Shown here: positions 35,694 through 46,706 of the stretch, one piece after another | Layout of the letters: each line of letters begins with the position of its first letter | Position numbering within the stretch: the first letter of the stretch is position 1 | From: Silene latifolia | Taxonomy: Eukaryota > Streptophyta > Magnoliopsida > Caryophyllales > Caryophyllaceae | Length of the DNA: 64,000 bases | Reading direction: 5' to 3' | Assembly: GCF_048544455.1 (NCBI RefSeq) | Contig: NC_133530.1 | Coordinates: forward strand, 16,111,748 to 16,175,747 | Program-made: the position numbers and the translations under genes | The notes under the pieces: generated by a model | What the model saw: the letters and a program-made list of their open reading frames with translations, nothing else | What the model was told of the DNA's origin: nothing | Databases searched by the model: none

Positions 35694-36183
35694 GGGAAAA
35701 GCCCATAAAGAAGGGCCAATCAGAGCGCAGCCCATGAAGCAACAGCCAATCAGCGAGCAGACACGTGTCGAGCATGCAAACACGGAATGTCAATCGTCGC
35801 AACAGTTAAACGTCAATCAACGCAACAGTGACCAAGCGTCTTCAACACGCCTATTCACATCTCTCCGACTATTCAAATTCCTCAACAAATTCCCAGGTAT
35901 CTTGTCTCTGCCGGCCACCAGATCAACCAAGCTAGGAAGCACCGGCCGGGGGCAATCAAAATCAACCGGCACTCTCAGCCTTGGTCTCGACCAGCGTCAT
36001 GTTCTTTTCCACATCGGATGCCCTTTACGCATCCATGTGGAGGGGGGATACGGCATATGGTACGGCCTAACAAGAGCCACGCCGAAGCCGATACAGAAGA
36101 TTTGTCAAAATTACTTGCGCAGAATATACGCTCAAAAGTACATCGGAGCCCATACCACGGCATAGACTACGCTGGGGGCAAAT

Positions 36184-36783
36184 TGATGGGGCATATTCTC
36201 GATCACGACCAAGTCAACATATCGAGCAAGGTCAAAGACATCCACAAAGAAGTCAACGACTTAGACAAGCCCTAGCCGATGCAGCCCATCGGCTGTCACT
36301 GGTCTCGGATGACAATCACACCGGGACACATATCCGCGTACTCACATCCAAGACCCTCGGCGGTGAGCCAACATTGTCCGCCGGCCGCCATAGGTCCCTC
36401 GGCCGAGGGGTAGATCGATCTTTCCACCGCTAGCCACTTGGCCACTTGGCCACTACGTGACAAAAGGTGAAGGTCTATAAATACTCCTCAACCCTCATTG
36501 AGGAAAGGATCCAACAACTAATACCTAAATACACTATTCATCTGGTAATATCTCCCTTATCTCTCTACACGACATATCTAGCCAAGTAACACCACTTAAT
36601 CCTTTAAGTTTGCTGACTTGAGCGTCGGAGTGAGTACGCTTGGCACACAGCCAAGCCCTCGATTCGTTCATCGTTGCGAGAGAAATGAGAGGGACGACAT
36701 GAGCAAGAAGGATTCAACTCAAGACATTATTCTACAAGCCACGGGTGGTAACAAATAACTGCTCTGGAATTACACCCGGAACA
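36184..36783 (+). repeat. 3' LTR of the Tat/Retand-like element
   Basis: 600 bp. It begins right after the purine tract and is followed by the right ACAAT target duplication. Confidence 0.93.
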
Positions 36784-36807
36784 ACAATAAAACTTTGTAA
36801 AATTATA

Positions 36808-37045
36808 CTCCCTTCATTTCTTTATATATGACGTTTTGCATTTACGAGGTAAGCCTTTAACTTTAATATTTACAAAAATATATTTGTTCAAAAAATATAA
36901 AAATAGTACCATTAAATTCCTTACGAAAAACTCTTTCATATGAGTATACATATCATAATATTTAGTCTTATATTTTAAGAGATATTGAAGAGAGAAGGGA
37001 GTGTCTCGAAATGTGAGAAAGTCATATATTAAAAAACAGAGGGAG
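36808..37045. mobile_element. Stowaway MITE, copy 1
   Basis: 238 bp with inverted ends CTCCCTTCATTTCTTTATA and TATTAAAAAACAGAGGGAG, flanked by TA. The equivalent place in unit 3 (about 44773) lacks it. Confidence 0.8.
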
Positions 37046-37465
37046 TAATACAAACACCTTGATGTCCATATCATGGAAAGTGGTGGCTGATGGAAGTTAT
37101 TTTAGTAGGGTTATTTATGTAAAATATCACTTGATTTACAATAACACTTATGTAAAACAGTTTTATATAGGAATTATTGATAAGTTATTATCATAATCAG
37201 TTAAAAATCAGGTAAAACTTAATCGAATAAGGCGAGTGTGTTATGCGTTTTAAAAATGATTATGTTATTTTAGGTTTTAGTTTGATTAAAACAAAAGGTT
37301 TTAGTTTATTTTGGGATTTTGGGTAACTGTTTCTCCATCTAAATCTTAGGATTGTTAGGAATTGGCTCATATTCTACTTTAAACCTATTCTTAAAATTGC
37401 TTGAAACCTTAATACTAGTGGATATATATAATGGCAAAAGCAAATGAGGCAAGTCATAAGGTTTA

Positions 37466-37665
37466 GGCCATGTTTTTTTTCGGCAAAAAAGAGCTGAATC
37501 AAACTTAATAGAGCTAAACTGAACCGAACTGAACTGAATTGAGTTATAAACTGAACTGAATTGAATTCAAGTAAAAGTTAATTCGTGAAGAGATGAGCTG
37601 AACTAAACTGAACTTAATGAAGCTGAACTAAAATGAACTTAAAATAAGTTCAAAAGAACATGGCC
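37466..37665. mobile_element. Harbinger/Tourist-like MITE, copy 2
   Basis: 200 bp. The ends GGCCATGTT and AAAAGAACATGGCC are inverted and the 3-bp target duplication is TTA. The interior has GAACTGAACTGAA-type repeats. Confidence 0.8.
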
Positions 37666-37668
37666 TTA

Positions 37669-38349
37669 TTAGAGGGAGTTTTAGGTTATTTTGAGTTAAC
37701 TCTCACTTCTCTTCACTCCGATTCATTAGTAAAGGCGGAAAGCTTTTACATCAATTAATTTATTCCAGCGTCTTAATTATATGTTTACCTTTTATTATAT
37801 TTACCTTTTATTAAAAATTAATTTTCTCAAATAATAGAAAAGTTAATAAATAATCGAGATGTAAGGAGCAGAAGTGCTTTCAAGTTTTCATTGATATCAT
37901 TTCAATTTTAATTGGTATTTTTATACTCGTTAAACAACTTGGTTAACTTCATTGTTCCTCTAACAGTCTGAAGCTGCATTTGCCGTTTGTTGGTCAAATA
38001 TATTGGTATCCACCATCTCAAATAGCTGAGTAGTATTTCAATTCAAAAAATAACGGTACGTGTATGGAACCTCTTACTCAAAAAATTCAGCTTAAATTCA
38101 TATTTATAGATTTATTCTTCAATTATTTTCTTACACACCTATTACCAAACCAATTAGCCATATAAAAGGGCCTATAAAATGTTGCTCGTACCTGTCGTAA
38201 GTCGTAACATAAGATATTGCGATTTATTTATAGTTTGATAAATATCTTCATCATTATTATAAATAGGTAAATCAATACCTTAAAACTAAGCTTTTTAAAA
38301 GTCATCGCATTATGAAATCATCTTATACAGAGTACAAGTGTACAACCCA
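37669..38349. other. Spacer downstream of dirigent 2
   Basis: No gene. Similar to 45280-45726 and to 20060-20502, the corresponding positions in the other duplication units. Confidence 0.6.
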
Positions 38350-38889
38350 CTAATAAACGACAATGTGTAAATTGACCCAAGTCTCAGAAGTGTTCTTGTT
38401 GGTTGGAACCATAAAGGTCCGAGTCCTTTGATACCCACGGGCCAACCGTAACATATGCGATCCACCAACAATGGGCACTTCACGGACCTCAGCAGATAGA
38501 TCCTCATAACCCACAACAGTCAATGTGCTTCCATTGTACGGCCCATTTGTAAAAACGTAGTTTATCACGGGTACTAGCTTGACGGGCGACTGGCCTGCCA
38601 ATGCTGCAAAGGAGACAACCCGGCCCATTATCTTTGCGTTACGTTCCAACCCATCATAAAAAGCGGTGTCTATCACTATTAACTCCCCGGTTGTTATACC
38701 GTTCCCTTTGTTAGGGGACGGTTTCACGATTATTGTGCTTTCTGAATCTGAGGCGAAGTTAAATTCATATTTATAGAATAAATGAAATTGTGCTTTGATA
38801 GTCTCTCCTTGTGTTTCGAGTTGGGCTGAATTCAGCATTGCCCAGCTTAGCGAAAGTAGCAAGCAAAAAACTATGCTCATTTTTTTCAT
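38350..38889 (-). CDS. DIR: Dirigent protein 2 (intact)
   Basis: 179 residues from MKKMSIVFCLLLSLSW. The frame is open a further 11 codons upstream (MLITKIQSQTK), but that start would place charged residues before the signal peptide and is not chosen. A secretion signal spans about residues 1-22. Family blocks: GELIVIDTAFYDGL, LVPVINYVFTNGPYNGSTLTVVG and REVPIVGGSHMLRLARGYQRT, ending in HIVVY. The FYKYEFN strand again lacks the family HD. AALAGQSPVKL replaces the usual ASASRSSVGL, so the barrel lip has diverged from dirigent 1. NGST and NTSE are possible glycosylation sites. Likely apoplastic radical-coupling guide, substrate unknown. Confidence 0.93.
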   Translation of the reverse strand: MKKMSIVFCLLLSLSWAMLNSAQLETQGETIKAQFHLFYKYEFNFASDSESTIIVKPSPNKGNGITTGELIVIDTAFYDGLERNAKIMGRVVSFAALAGQSPVKLVPVINYVFTNGPYNGSTLTVVGYEDLSAEVREVPIVGGSHMLRLARGYQRTRTFMVPTNKNTSETWVNLHIVVY

Positions 38890-38935
38890 TTTGGTTTGTG
38901 ATTGAATTTTGGTAATGAGCATAATTAGTACTTCG

Positions 38936-38945
38936 TATTTATAGT
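38936..38945 (-). promoter_or_regulatory. TATA box of dirigent 2
   Basis: The minus strand reads ACTATAAATA, about 47 bp upstream of the ATG, in the promoter block shared by the duplicated copies. Confidence 0.6.
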
Positions 38946-39239
38946 AGGTCTAATGCATAAGTAGGCATGTTAGGAATGTGATTATACTTGAATTAGAGTA
39001 AGGCAAGATTAAGTAGAAATTTTCAACAATGTTCAATTTTTATGTTTATTCCAATATTGTTTAGGCATCCGTGTTTGTATTCATATCTAATTTCATCTTT
39101 TAGTCAAAATTATTCAATCGGGTAATCTTGTAAGGTCATATATTAGTTCATGTATATACGATATTATCAGGCGATGATGAATTACAACCACAATTGAAAA
39201 CGGTACTAAACAATAAGGTAGTCAGGTTTTTAGTTAAGA

Positions 39240-39632
39240 GGACCGAAATTTTCATAAACATGGTAGACAGGCTTCCATTGTACTACCCATTAGTCAAAAC
39301 ATAGTTCAGGTTCAATACCAGCCCAATGGTTGACCGGCTTGCTGATGTTGCCCAGGCAACAAGCCGACCTACCATCTTTGCACTATGTTCCGGCCCATCA
39401 CACAATGGTGCGTCCATCACTGCTAATCTCCCAACTATACCGTTTTCTTGGTTAGGGAACGGGTTTACAACCGTTGTGGTATTAGAGACCAAGCTAAATT
39501 CCAATTTATAGTAAAATTGAAATTGGGCTTTGAGCCTTTGATACCATCTCCATGTGTTTCGAGTTGGACAGAATTCGGTATTGCCCAGTTTAGGGAAAGT
39601 AGCAAGCAACAAACTATACTCATTATTTTCAT
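39240..39632 (-). pseudogene. DIR: Dirigent pseudogene 3
   Basis: From the ATG at 39632 the minus strand reads MKIMSIVCCLLLSLNWAIPNSVQLETHGDGIK. Then an 8-bp insertion (a near-repeat, CAAAGGCTCAAAG) shifts the frame. Dirigent sequence continues in the new frame (AQFQFYYKLEFSLVSNTTTVV...RLAVMDAPLCDGPEHSAKMVGRLVAWATSASRSTIGLVLNLNYVLTNG) and meets a TAG where the intact copies have the Pro of GPYNGS. The final strands (VGGS...LARGY) are missing. It is the paralogue of pseudogene 2 but has different lesions, so each copy decayed further after duplication. Confidence 0.88.
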
Positions 39633-40135
39633 TTTGATTTATACTCAATTTGATTTGTGATTTAAATTTGGAAAATAAATATGATTAGAATTTAAAGTAG
39701 GTTTACTAGACTGTATTTTTTAATGGATGACGAGAGAACCTGCAACCTCTACAGCGCGCAATACTTTACTAGAAATTTGTGATTGTTTTTTTATTTTGAT
39801 TGTGGGAGAGAAGTGTTTAATATGTGTTACGTGTAGTGATTAGGTAGTGAATTAGTGAGTATAGGACTAAGACGATGTGATTGTATATGAACTAGATTAT
39901 TAGAGTACGACAAATTAAATTGGGCGTGTTTTATACAAGTTTAATGTATTTCTTTACCTTCGCCCTAATAGTTTTAGGTAACCATAATTGTCTTTCGAGC
40001 TAACTTTACCCAATTGATTTCATAAGTATGGGTAAATCAATGTACGGTCTCAAATAGGTTAGGTTACGCATAATCACGAGATCATAAATTATAATTTATT
40101 AATTTAGAAGTTAATAAAACTTTGGCAAGGTCTTA

Positions 40136-43100
40136 TCTTATTCATTAAAAGAACAACCACGGAGCTGATGTGTCAGCATGTGGTTGAAAGTCAATATTTC
40201 AAAGGCAACTTTTTGATTCCTTATTTTTAGGCCCACGTTCCATATCTGAATTAATTAGACATCAATGTTTGTTCAATTCCAAGTGCATCAGCTTCAAATC
40301 TTCAATTTAATTAACATTTAATATTGGCATCTATAATAAATATAGAATGTGTATCGCAAAAAATAATAATAATAAATATACAATTTCACATATTATATAA
40401 ATATATATTCCAAATTTAAATTTACTTCGGCATTTTTTAATTTCGAGTATTGAATCAATGAAGCGGGTAAAGAACCGGGTTAAATTATATGTTCCAAAAT
40501 TACAATTACAGTAAAAAAAACTATTAAATTTATAATTATAAATTTACATAAATTAAAAATCCAGAAAAATAGTTTATAATTATTAATTTACATAAACTAT
40601 TAAATTTATAATTATGGGACAAAAATTCTAAATAGTAAATACAATTTAACTTAAATGATTGTAATTTTAGTAATGAATTTAAAGAAATGGGCTGTTAAAT
40701 ACATGGATATATAAATTCGAGTAAACTTTTTACATAAATTAAAAAATCTTCATATTATGGGACAGAAATTCATAAATACTGGAAAAATTAGTTTTTTTTT
40801 ACGTTTAAAAAAAATTAATTTAACATGAAAATCAAACCAAAAATTACAGATCTACTTCCAAGTTTACAATCACGGAAAAAAAGATCACAACTTTTAAATA
40901 AAATTAAAGAAACGGATAGTAAATATTATTAAATTCAGGCAAATTTTATAAATAAATAAATAAATCTTCATATAAAATGACGAAATCAATAAAAATACAG
41001 AAATTAATAAAAAAGGAACATAAAAAAATGCAAAAGTAAAAGAAAAATTAATTAAATTACAGAAATAAATTTAATAAGTATCTTTACCGGGTAAAAATGC
41101 TTAAATTTACTTGATAAGTAGGAGCTTTTTTAATGTGGTAAAACAAAACAAACAAAAAAAAGTTGCATGAAAGAGATGGAAAGAAATGCATAATTTGAGG
41201 GAGGAAGAAGAGAAATAGATGAAAGTTGGAATTGTGAGCGGCGGAAGTGAGGTATGTTTTATGAGGGTTTCTTAGAAAATGATTATATATATGTGAGGCA
41301 TTAAGAGGTTAAGTTCTTAGTGTTGGATTTTAATCTTTTAGGCCCAAAATGTAATTCCCTCTTTCCGTACCAAAAAAATAAGGTACCATATAATCTACGA
41401 GTATATGTAAAACAAGAGTCAATAAGCGTCAGTAATGAAGGTATAGTACTCTTATCAACTTATCGCAAGTCTGTTTCCTTCTTTTTTCGTTGATCTTATG
41501 TAAGATATACCCATTTTTTAATCTCCTCCGTTTTAATTAAAATGGGGCAAATACTATAAATAAGACAAGATTTTTTTTAGGGACTATCAAAAATAATTGT
41601 CCATATTTGACCCATTTTATTCTTAAAACGGATATACCCGTCTTAAGAGAGGCCAATTAATATGTACGATCTCTAACATTAAAAGGTGGTTATTTTTCCT
41701 ATTTAATTCTTTCCTTTTTTTTTTTAACTCCGTAGTTATTAGTGTCTTTTATTAGTATTCTCAGAATACTCTTAATATATACGAGATTGTCTTACAGGAT
41801 ACCTACTCTTTAAATAATTTACAAATTATTATTTCGACCAATTTTAATGAATAATTAGCCCACAAAGAACGGTATTTGAAACCATTGGTATGAGGGGTCG
41901 TAACTCCACAAACATTCGCTTTATAAGTAGGTATACAATAAAACAATCTCATATTAAGGGTATTACGAGATTACTAATAAAATACATTAATAGCTAACAA
42001 AAAAAAGAGAGAAAAACTAAATAGAAAATTTAACGACCAATACAAATTGCACGGGTTTGTTATTTCAATTTTTCACGTATCATTCTTTTTTAAAACAGTT
42101 AAAATCTAAAAGCAAATTATACGGGTTTACTGTTTTATAATTGCAAATTTTATGAACAAAATTTAAAAGCATTTTCAATTTTTTTTTCATTTTGTCCTAT
42201 TTCACGAACAAATAACAACATTGTCTCTCATCATTTATATAATTTAGATTTCTTTTTGAAGTGAATTTAGTACCTCACATGTATCATGTATGTGCCTTTT
42301 AAGGGTACTTATGTTGAGTTAACTATACATATGGCCCAAAAAATAACACTTAGAAATTCGGTTGAATATATAAAAAAATGTAAAGAATCTGATATATAAT
42401 GAGAGATAGTTTGTTATATACTTATATATACTAAATGAAAACGAGATTGAAATTGCCGTTTTCAACGTGCACATGTCAAATTCCTCATTTTGTTCGTGCA
42501 TAGGTTATACAAACATGTACGAGTTGGTCTAGAGATAGTTTTAAATTCGGTTGGATATATAAAAACAATGTAAAGAATCTGATGTATAATGAGAGATAGT
42601 GTGTTATATACTTATATATACTAAATGAAAACGGGATTGAAATTGCCGTTTTCAACGTGCACGGGTCAAATTCCTCATTTTGTTCGTGCATGAGTTGGAC
42701 TAAAGATGCACGAGTTGGACTAAAGATAGTTTTAAGAATTGCACACGATTACAACTATTTAGACATGCTCAATTTTACTAATTTTGTGTTATTTTTCATC
42801 CATATAATTTTCTCATAAATAAGTTGGGTTTATAGGAGGCCGTCCAAGTAGTAAAAAAAAAAGTAGAAACTCAATTTTGGCTAAGCAAGATGACATATCA
42901 GACTACTCGACCAATTGACCCTAATAAATCACTTATGGTAATTGGAAATGAAATTTATGATTTAAATCTAAAAACTAAAATATAACTTTAATTTAAAATT
43001 GTTTTAACAAAAAATAGAGAGATTTTATTACTTTGTTTTAAAACTTTTTTTTTATAGAAATAATCAAATTTAAAGGGAGATAATTAAGTCATATAAATAT

Positions 43101-43178
43101 AATCTAAATGATATTAATTTTTTTTATCAACAATCTTTAAACAACCTGCCCGTGCAATTTGCACGGGTTTAAAACTAG
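40136..43178 (+). mobile_element. Non-autonomous Helitron (3.0 kb)
   Basis: It starts TCTTATTC right after an A and ends in CTAG right before a T. A 3' hairpin CCCGTGCAA/TTGCACGGG (43149-43167) lies 7 bases before the CTAG, the canonical Helitron 3' end. No target duplication is made. Unit 1 preserves the uninterrupted site (CAAGGTCTGATTCAAGTAG near 23165-23185). The body is very AT-rich with no Rep/helicase ORF, so it is non-autonomous. A second GCACGGGTTTG motif at about 42049 hints at an older Helitron end inside it. Confidence 0.8.
42355..42728. repeat. Two-copy tandem repeat (~187 bp) inside the Helitron
   Basis: Two adjacent copies of AATTCGGTTG(A/G)ATATATAAAAA...GTTCGTGCAT, about 90% similar by eye. 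The second is followed by a duplicated ACGAGTTGGACTAAAGAT. Confidence 0.85.
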
Positions 43179-43678
43179 TTCATGTACAGTTTGTTCCTGT
43201 TGATTTTTGCTATATATCATATCATTCAAGTCGAGTTGAGTTAGGTAAGAATGAATCGAGTCTGATCTATTCATTTATGAATCATTCTGTTTCATGTCAT
43301 TGTTTATTTAACAGTTACAATCCAAGTTAAACATTTCAATTACCGACCAAATTCTTAATCCATTTAACCAATTCTCCCAGTCTTTCATCAGCTAATTTTA
43401 TCAAAATACCGACTAAATGTAACGGTCGTTAATTTACCGTCAGAATGCAATTGGTCGGTACATTAATTTATCGACTGTTTCTGGCAAACGGCAAAATCAC
43501 ATATTTGGTTGGTAAAAAATTTTACCAACTGATTTTTTTTTTAATACCGACCAACATTTTCGGAGAGTAAGCCACGTGTTTCTTGTAGGGTGGTTGTATA
43601 CGAATATAAGATTAATGTAGATTTCTTAGCTTTTGAATTGTTTTGTTTAGTTTATATAGTTTTAGATAAGAGGAGTTA
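43179..43678. other. Spacer matching unit 1
   Basis: Homologous to 23185-23665, including the CACGTGTTTCTTGTAG CACTA-like terminus at about 43574. No gene. Confidence 0.6.
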
Positions 43679-43988
43679 GGCCCTGTTCTTTTGGACTTAA
43701 TTTCAGTTCTAATAAGTTGATTGATTGATTCATCTCCATTGGGATTGATTGATTGATTCACTTCATTCATTGATTGATTGATTGATTGATTGAATCGATT
43801 GATTGATTGAGTTCATATTAGTTTATTTCAACATTACTATTATTATTCTTATTGATACCATTATTACTATTTTTATATTAATGTATTTACTATAGTTATT
43901 ATTATATTATTTTTTTGATTATTATATTACTATTATATTTATTAATAATTAATTCGTATTGTTTATATTATTATATTTATATTTAATA

Positions 43989-44031
<43 letters not shown>

Positions 44032-44485
44032 CATCATTATTATTATATTATATTTATTATTTTATTAATATATTCATTATTATTAATATTATTCATAAAA
44101 TATTTATTATTATTATTATATTTAATATTATTATAGTAATAAGTTATTATATTATATTTATTATTTTATTAATATACTCATTATTATTAATATTATTAAT
44201 CACATATTTATTATTATTATATGATTATTTATTTTTAAGTTATTATTATTAATATATTATATTATTATTAATAATTTTATCATTTATATTACTAATATTA
44301 TTATTATTATTATTACTACTATATTTATTATTATATTACTATTTTATTTTTTATATATCTTATTATATTATTATTATTAGATTATATTTATATATTATTA
44401 TTATTATTAATGAATAATATTATATTAATATTTATTATTATTATTGCTATTATTTTTATTATAATATTTATTATTATTATTATTA

Positions 44486-44526
<41 letters not shown>

Positions 44527-44684
44527 ATCTTTTTATTATTATTTCAGTTCAGTTCAGTTCAGATCAGTTCAGTTCAGTTCAGTTCAGTTCAGTTCAGCTC
44601 CATTCAGTTCAGTTCAGTTCAGCTTTATTAAGTTCAGTTCAGTTCAGTTCAGTTCAGACAATTCCAGTCCAAAAGAACAGAGCC
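43679..44684. mobile_element. Harbinger/Tourist-like MITE, copy 3, expanded by microsatellites
   Basis: The ends GGCCCTGTTCTTTTGGACTT and CCAAAAGAACAGAGCC, with target duplication TTA (43676-43678, 44685-44687), mark the family. The paralogous empty site is at about 23663-23680 (GAGGAGTTCGACATG). At 1006 bp it is 3-8 times longer than copies 1, 2 and 5. The excess is simple sequence: GATT repeats, about 700 bp of ATT-type repeats, then TTCAG repeats. Confidence 0.85.
43830..44545. repeat. ATT/TTA-type microsatellite tract
   Basis: Long runs of (ATT)n with TATA and ATA interruptions. The open frames over it are Ile/Leu homopolymers and not genes. A (TTCAG)n stretch follows to about 44660. Confidence 0.95.
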
Positions 44685-44856
44685 TTAGACATGACAAATA
44701 ATGAAATAAGTTATGACTTATGAGCAACTCTTTTATAAAACGAATTTATAATAATAAAACTTTGTAAAATCATATTTCAAACACCTTGATGCTTATCATG
44801 AAAAGTGGTGGTTGCTGGAAGTTATTTCAATAGAGTTATTTAAGTATAATATACTA

Positions 44857-45049
44857 CTCCCTCCTATTCATTTATTTCCTCCCTCTTTCCTTTTTAGGTA
44901 AGTCGGGTTTTCTTCCCTCTTTTTTTTGGTAGCATTTGTGTGGTCCAAATTTAGTTAAATGTGGGGTAGAGTGTTTTGTGTGGTCCAAAATCATTTTATT
45001 AATTTTTGTGCAAAATAAAAGGGGGAGGAAATGAGTGAATAGAAGAGAG
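44857..45049. mobile_element. Stowaway MITE, copy 2
   Basis: 193 bp with ends CTCCCTCCTATTCATTTATT and ATGAGTGAATAGAAGAGAG, flanked by TA. Unit 2 lacks it at the equivalent place (about 37120). Confidence 0.8.
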
Positions 45050-45051
45050 TA

Positions 45052-45726
45052 TACATCACTGATTAGTTTTACAATAACACTTATGTAAACCAATTTTAGT
45101 ATTATTGATAAGTTATTATCCTAATCGGTTAAAAACGAGGTAAAACTTAATCGGGTAAGACGAGTATGTTATGCATTTTAAGGCGAATTATGTTATTTTA
45201 GGTTTTAGTTCGATTAAAAAAAAGGTTTTAGTTTATTTGGGATTTTGGGTAAATGTTTCTCCATCTAAATCTTAGGGTTGTTGAAAGAATTGGCTCATTG
45301 TTCCTCTAACAATCTGAAGCTATGCTTACCTTTTGTACGTCAAAGATAACGCTATCCATCATCATCAATAGGTGAGTAGTATTCAACTCAAAAGATAACA
45401 GTCTACCACATCGAACCTCTTACTCAAAAATTCAGCTTAAATAAAACTTAAAAAGGGCAGTTTTTAGATCGGATTATTATTCAATAAGTTTCTTACACAC
45501 CTTATACCATTCCAATTAGCCATATAAAATACAACCAAATAACTCTACTATAAAATGGCCTATAAAATGTTACTCATAAATCGTAAAATAAGATATTGGT
45601 TTTATAAATTGATAAATATCTTCATCATTATTATAAATAGTTAAATCATTAACTTAAAACTAAACTTTTTATAAAGTCATCGATTTAATTATGATCATCT
45701 TATACGGAGTACAAGTGTACAACCCA
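45052..45726. other. Spacer downstream of dirigent 3
   Basis: No gene. It corresponds to 37130-37400 and 37970-38349 of unit 2. Confidence 0.6.
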
Positions 45727-46257
45727 CTAGTAAATTAGAAGGTGTACTTCGATCCAAGTAGTGTTCGTGTTGGTTGGATAAATAATGGTCCGAGTCCTTT
45801 GATAGCCACGGGCCAACCGTAACATATGCGATCCACCAAAAATGGGCACTTCCCGGACCTCGGAAGGTAGTTCCTCCAAACCCACACCAGTCAATGTGCT
45901 TCCATTGTACGGCCCATTAGTAAAAACGTAGTTCACCACCGGTATCAGCTTGAAGGACGACCGGCTTGCCAATGGTACAAAGGCGACAAACCGGCCCATC
46001 AACTTTGCATCACCTCCCAGCCCATCATAAAAAGGGGTGTCTAACACTATTAACTCCCCAGTTTTATCGTTCCCTTTGTTAGGGGGCGGGTTCACGATTG
46101 TTGTGGTATCTGTATTTGAGGCGAAATTAAATTCAAATTTATAGAATAAATGAATATGTGCTTTGATACCGTCTCCTTGTGTTTTGAGTTGGGCCGAACT
46201 CAGCATTGCCCAACTTAGGGAAAGTAGCAAGCAAAAACTATGCACATTTTTTTTCAT
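45727..46257 (-). CDS. DIR: Dirigent protein 3 (intact)
   Basis: 176 residues from MKKNVHSFCLLLSLSWAMLSSAQ, with a signal peptide. An upstream in-frame Met (46290) is not preferred, for the same reason as in dirigent 2. Compared with MKKMSIVFCLLL of copy 2, residues 4-7 differ because a one-base gain in the A-run and a one-base loss in the T-run cancel out. Family blocks: GELIVLDTPFYDGL, LASRSSFKLIPVVNYVFTNGPYNGSTLTGVG and REVPIFGGSHMLRLARGYQRT, ending in HLLIY. The first strand reads FYKFEFN, without the HD pair. Likely secreted, with an unknown radical-coupling substrate. Confidence 0.92.
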   Translation of the reverse strand: MKKNVHSFCLLLSLSWAMLSSAQLKTQGDGIKAHIHLFYKFEFNFASNTDTTTIVNPPPNKGNDKTGELIVLDTPFYDGLGGDAKLMGRFVAFVPLASRSSFKLIPVVNYVFTNGPYNGSTLTGVGLEELPSEVREVPIFGGSHMLRLARGYQRTRTIIYPTNTNTTWIEVHLLIY

Positions 46258-46293
46258 TTTGGTTTGTGATTGAATTTTGGTAATAAGCATTTA

Positions 46294-46303
46294 GAATTTA
46301 TAG
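46294..46303 (-). promoter_or_regulatory. Weakened TATA-like site of dirigent 3
   Basis: The minus strand reads ACTATAAATT. Copies 1 and 2 have TATAAATA here, and this copy has also lost some leader sequence between the TATA and the ATG (~37 bp away). Confidence 0.45.
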
Positions 46304-46706
46304 TAGGTCTAAATGTCTAATGCATAAGTAGGTATGTTAGGAATGTGATTATACTTAAATTAGAGTAAGGCAAGATTAAGTAGAAATTTTTAAAAAATGT
46401 TTAATTTCGCTGTTTATTCCAAGATTTTTTAGGCATCCATGTTTGTATTCATATCTAATTTCACCATTTTAGTGAAAATTATTCTATCGGGTAATCTTAG
46501 CTTGTGAGGCGATATATTAGTTCATTTATATGATATCAGTTTTTCTAGATGTGTCCTAAAGGCACATATTCAGAGTACTTATATGAAAAGTTAGTTTAAT
46601 AATAAAATATGGCATTGGAATCTGAAAAAAGTGGTTTATTATTTAAATTTTCCATGAAATTTATCATAAAACTTTTCATTTAAGTTTTCTTAACATGTCT
46701 CCTTAA

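Larger units (their letters stand above)
23732..36783 (+). mobile_element. Tat/Retand-like Ty3/gypsy element with antisense gene
   Basis: It is bounded by LTRs of 610 and 600 bp and the target duplication ACAAT (23727-23731, 36784-36788). A primer-binding site (TGGCGCCGTCTGTGGGGA) follows the 5' LTR at 24344, and a purine tract GCTGGGGGCAAAT ends at the 3' LTR. The order is gag, protease, an extra RNase H-like segment, reverse transcriptase, RNase H, archaeal-type RNase H, integrase, a 141-bp tandem array, an antisense gene, 3' LTR. Dual RNase H, no chromodomain and an antisense ORF place it in the Tat group near Retand. It looks broken, with several breaks, and hosts a nested LTR element. 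LTR divergence of a few percent makes it older than the two elements at 6.7-17.1 kb. Confidence 0.95.
36784..44760. repeat. Dirigent duplication unit 2
   Basis: It starts with AATAAAACTTTGTAAAAT...CAAACACCTTGATG, which recurs at 44752. It then holds dirigent 2, pseudogene 3 and a right-hand spacer matching unit 1. It is enlarged by its own insertions: Stowaway 36808, Harbinger 37466 and 43679, Helitron 40136. Confidence 0.7.

Noticed and set aside
42319-42691. Two similar small proteins (MHEQNEEFD...)
   Set aside because: They come from a tandem DNA duplication inside a Helitron; AT-rich, no domain, chance frames.
43959-44631. Open frames rich in Ile/Leu over the ATT tract
   Set aside because: They translate a microsatellite; no start context, domain or codon bias supports a gene.
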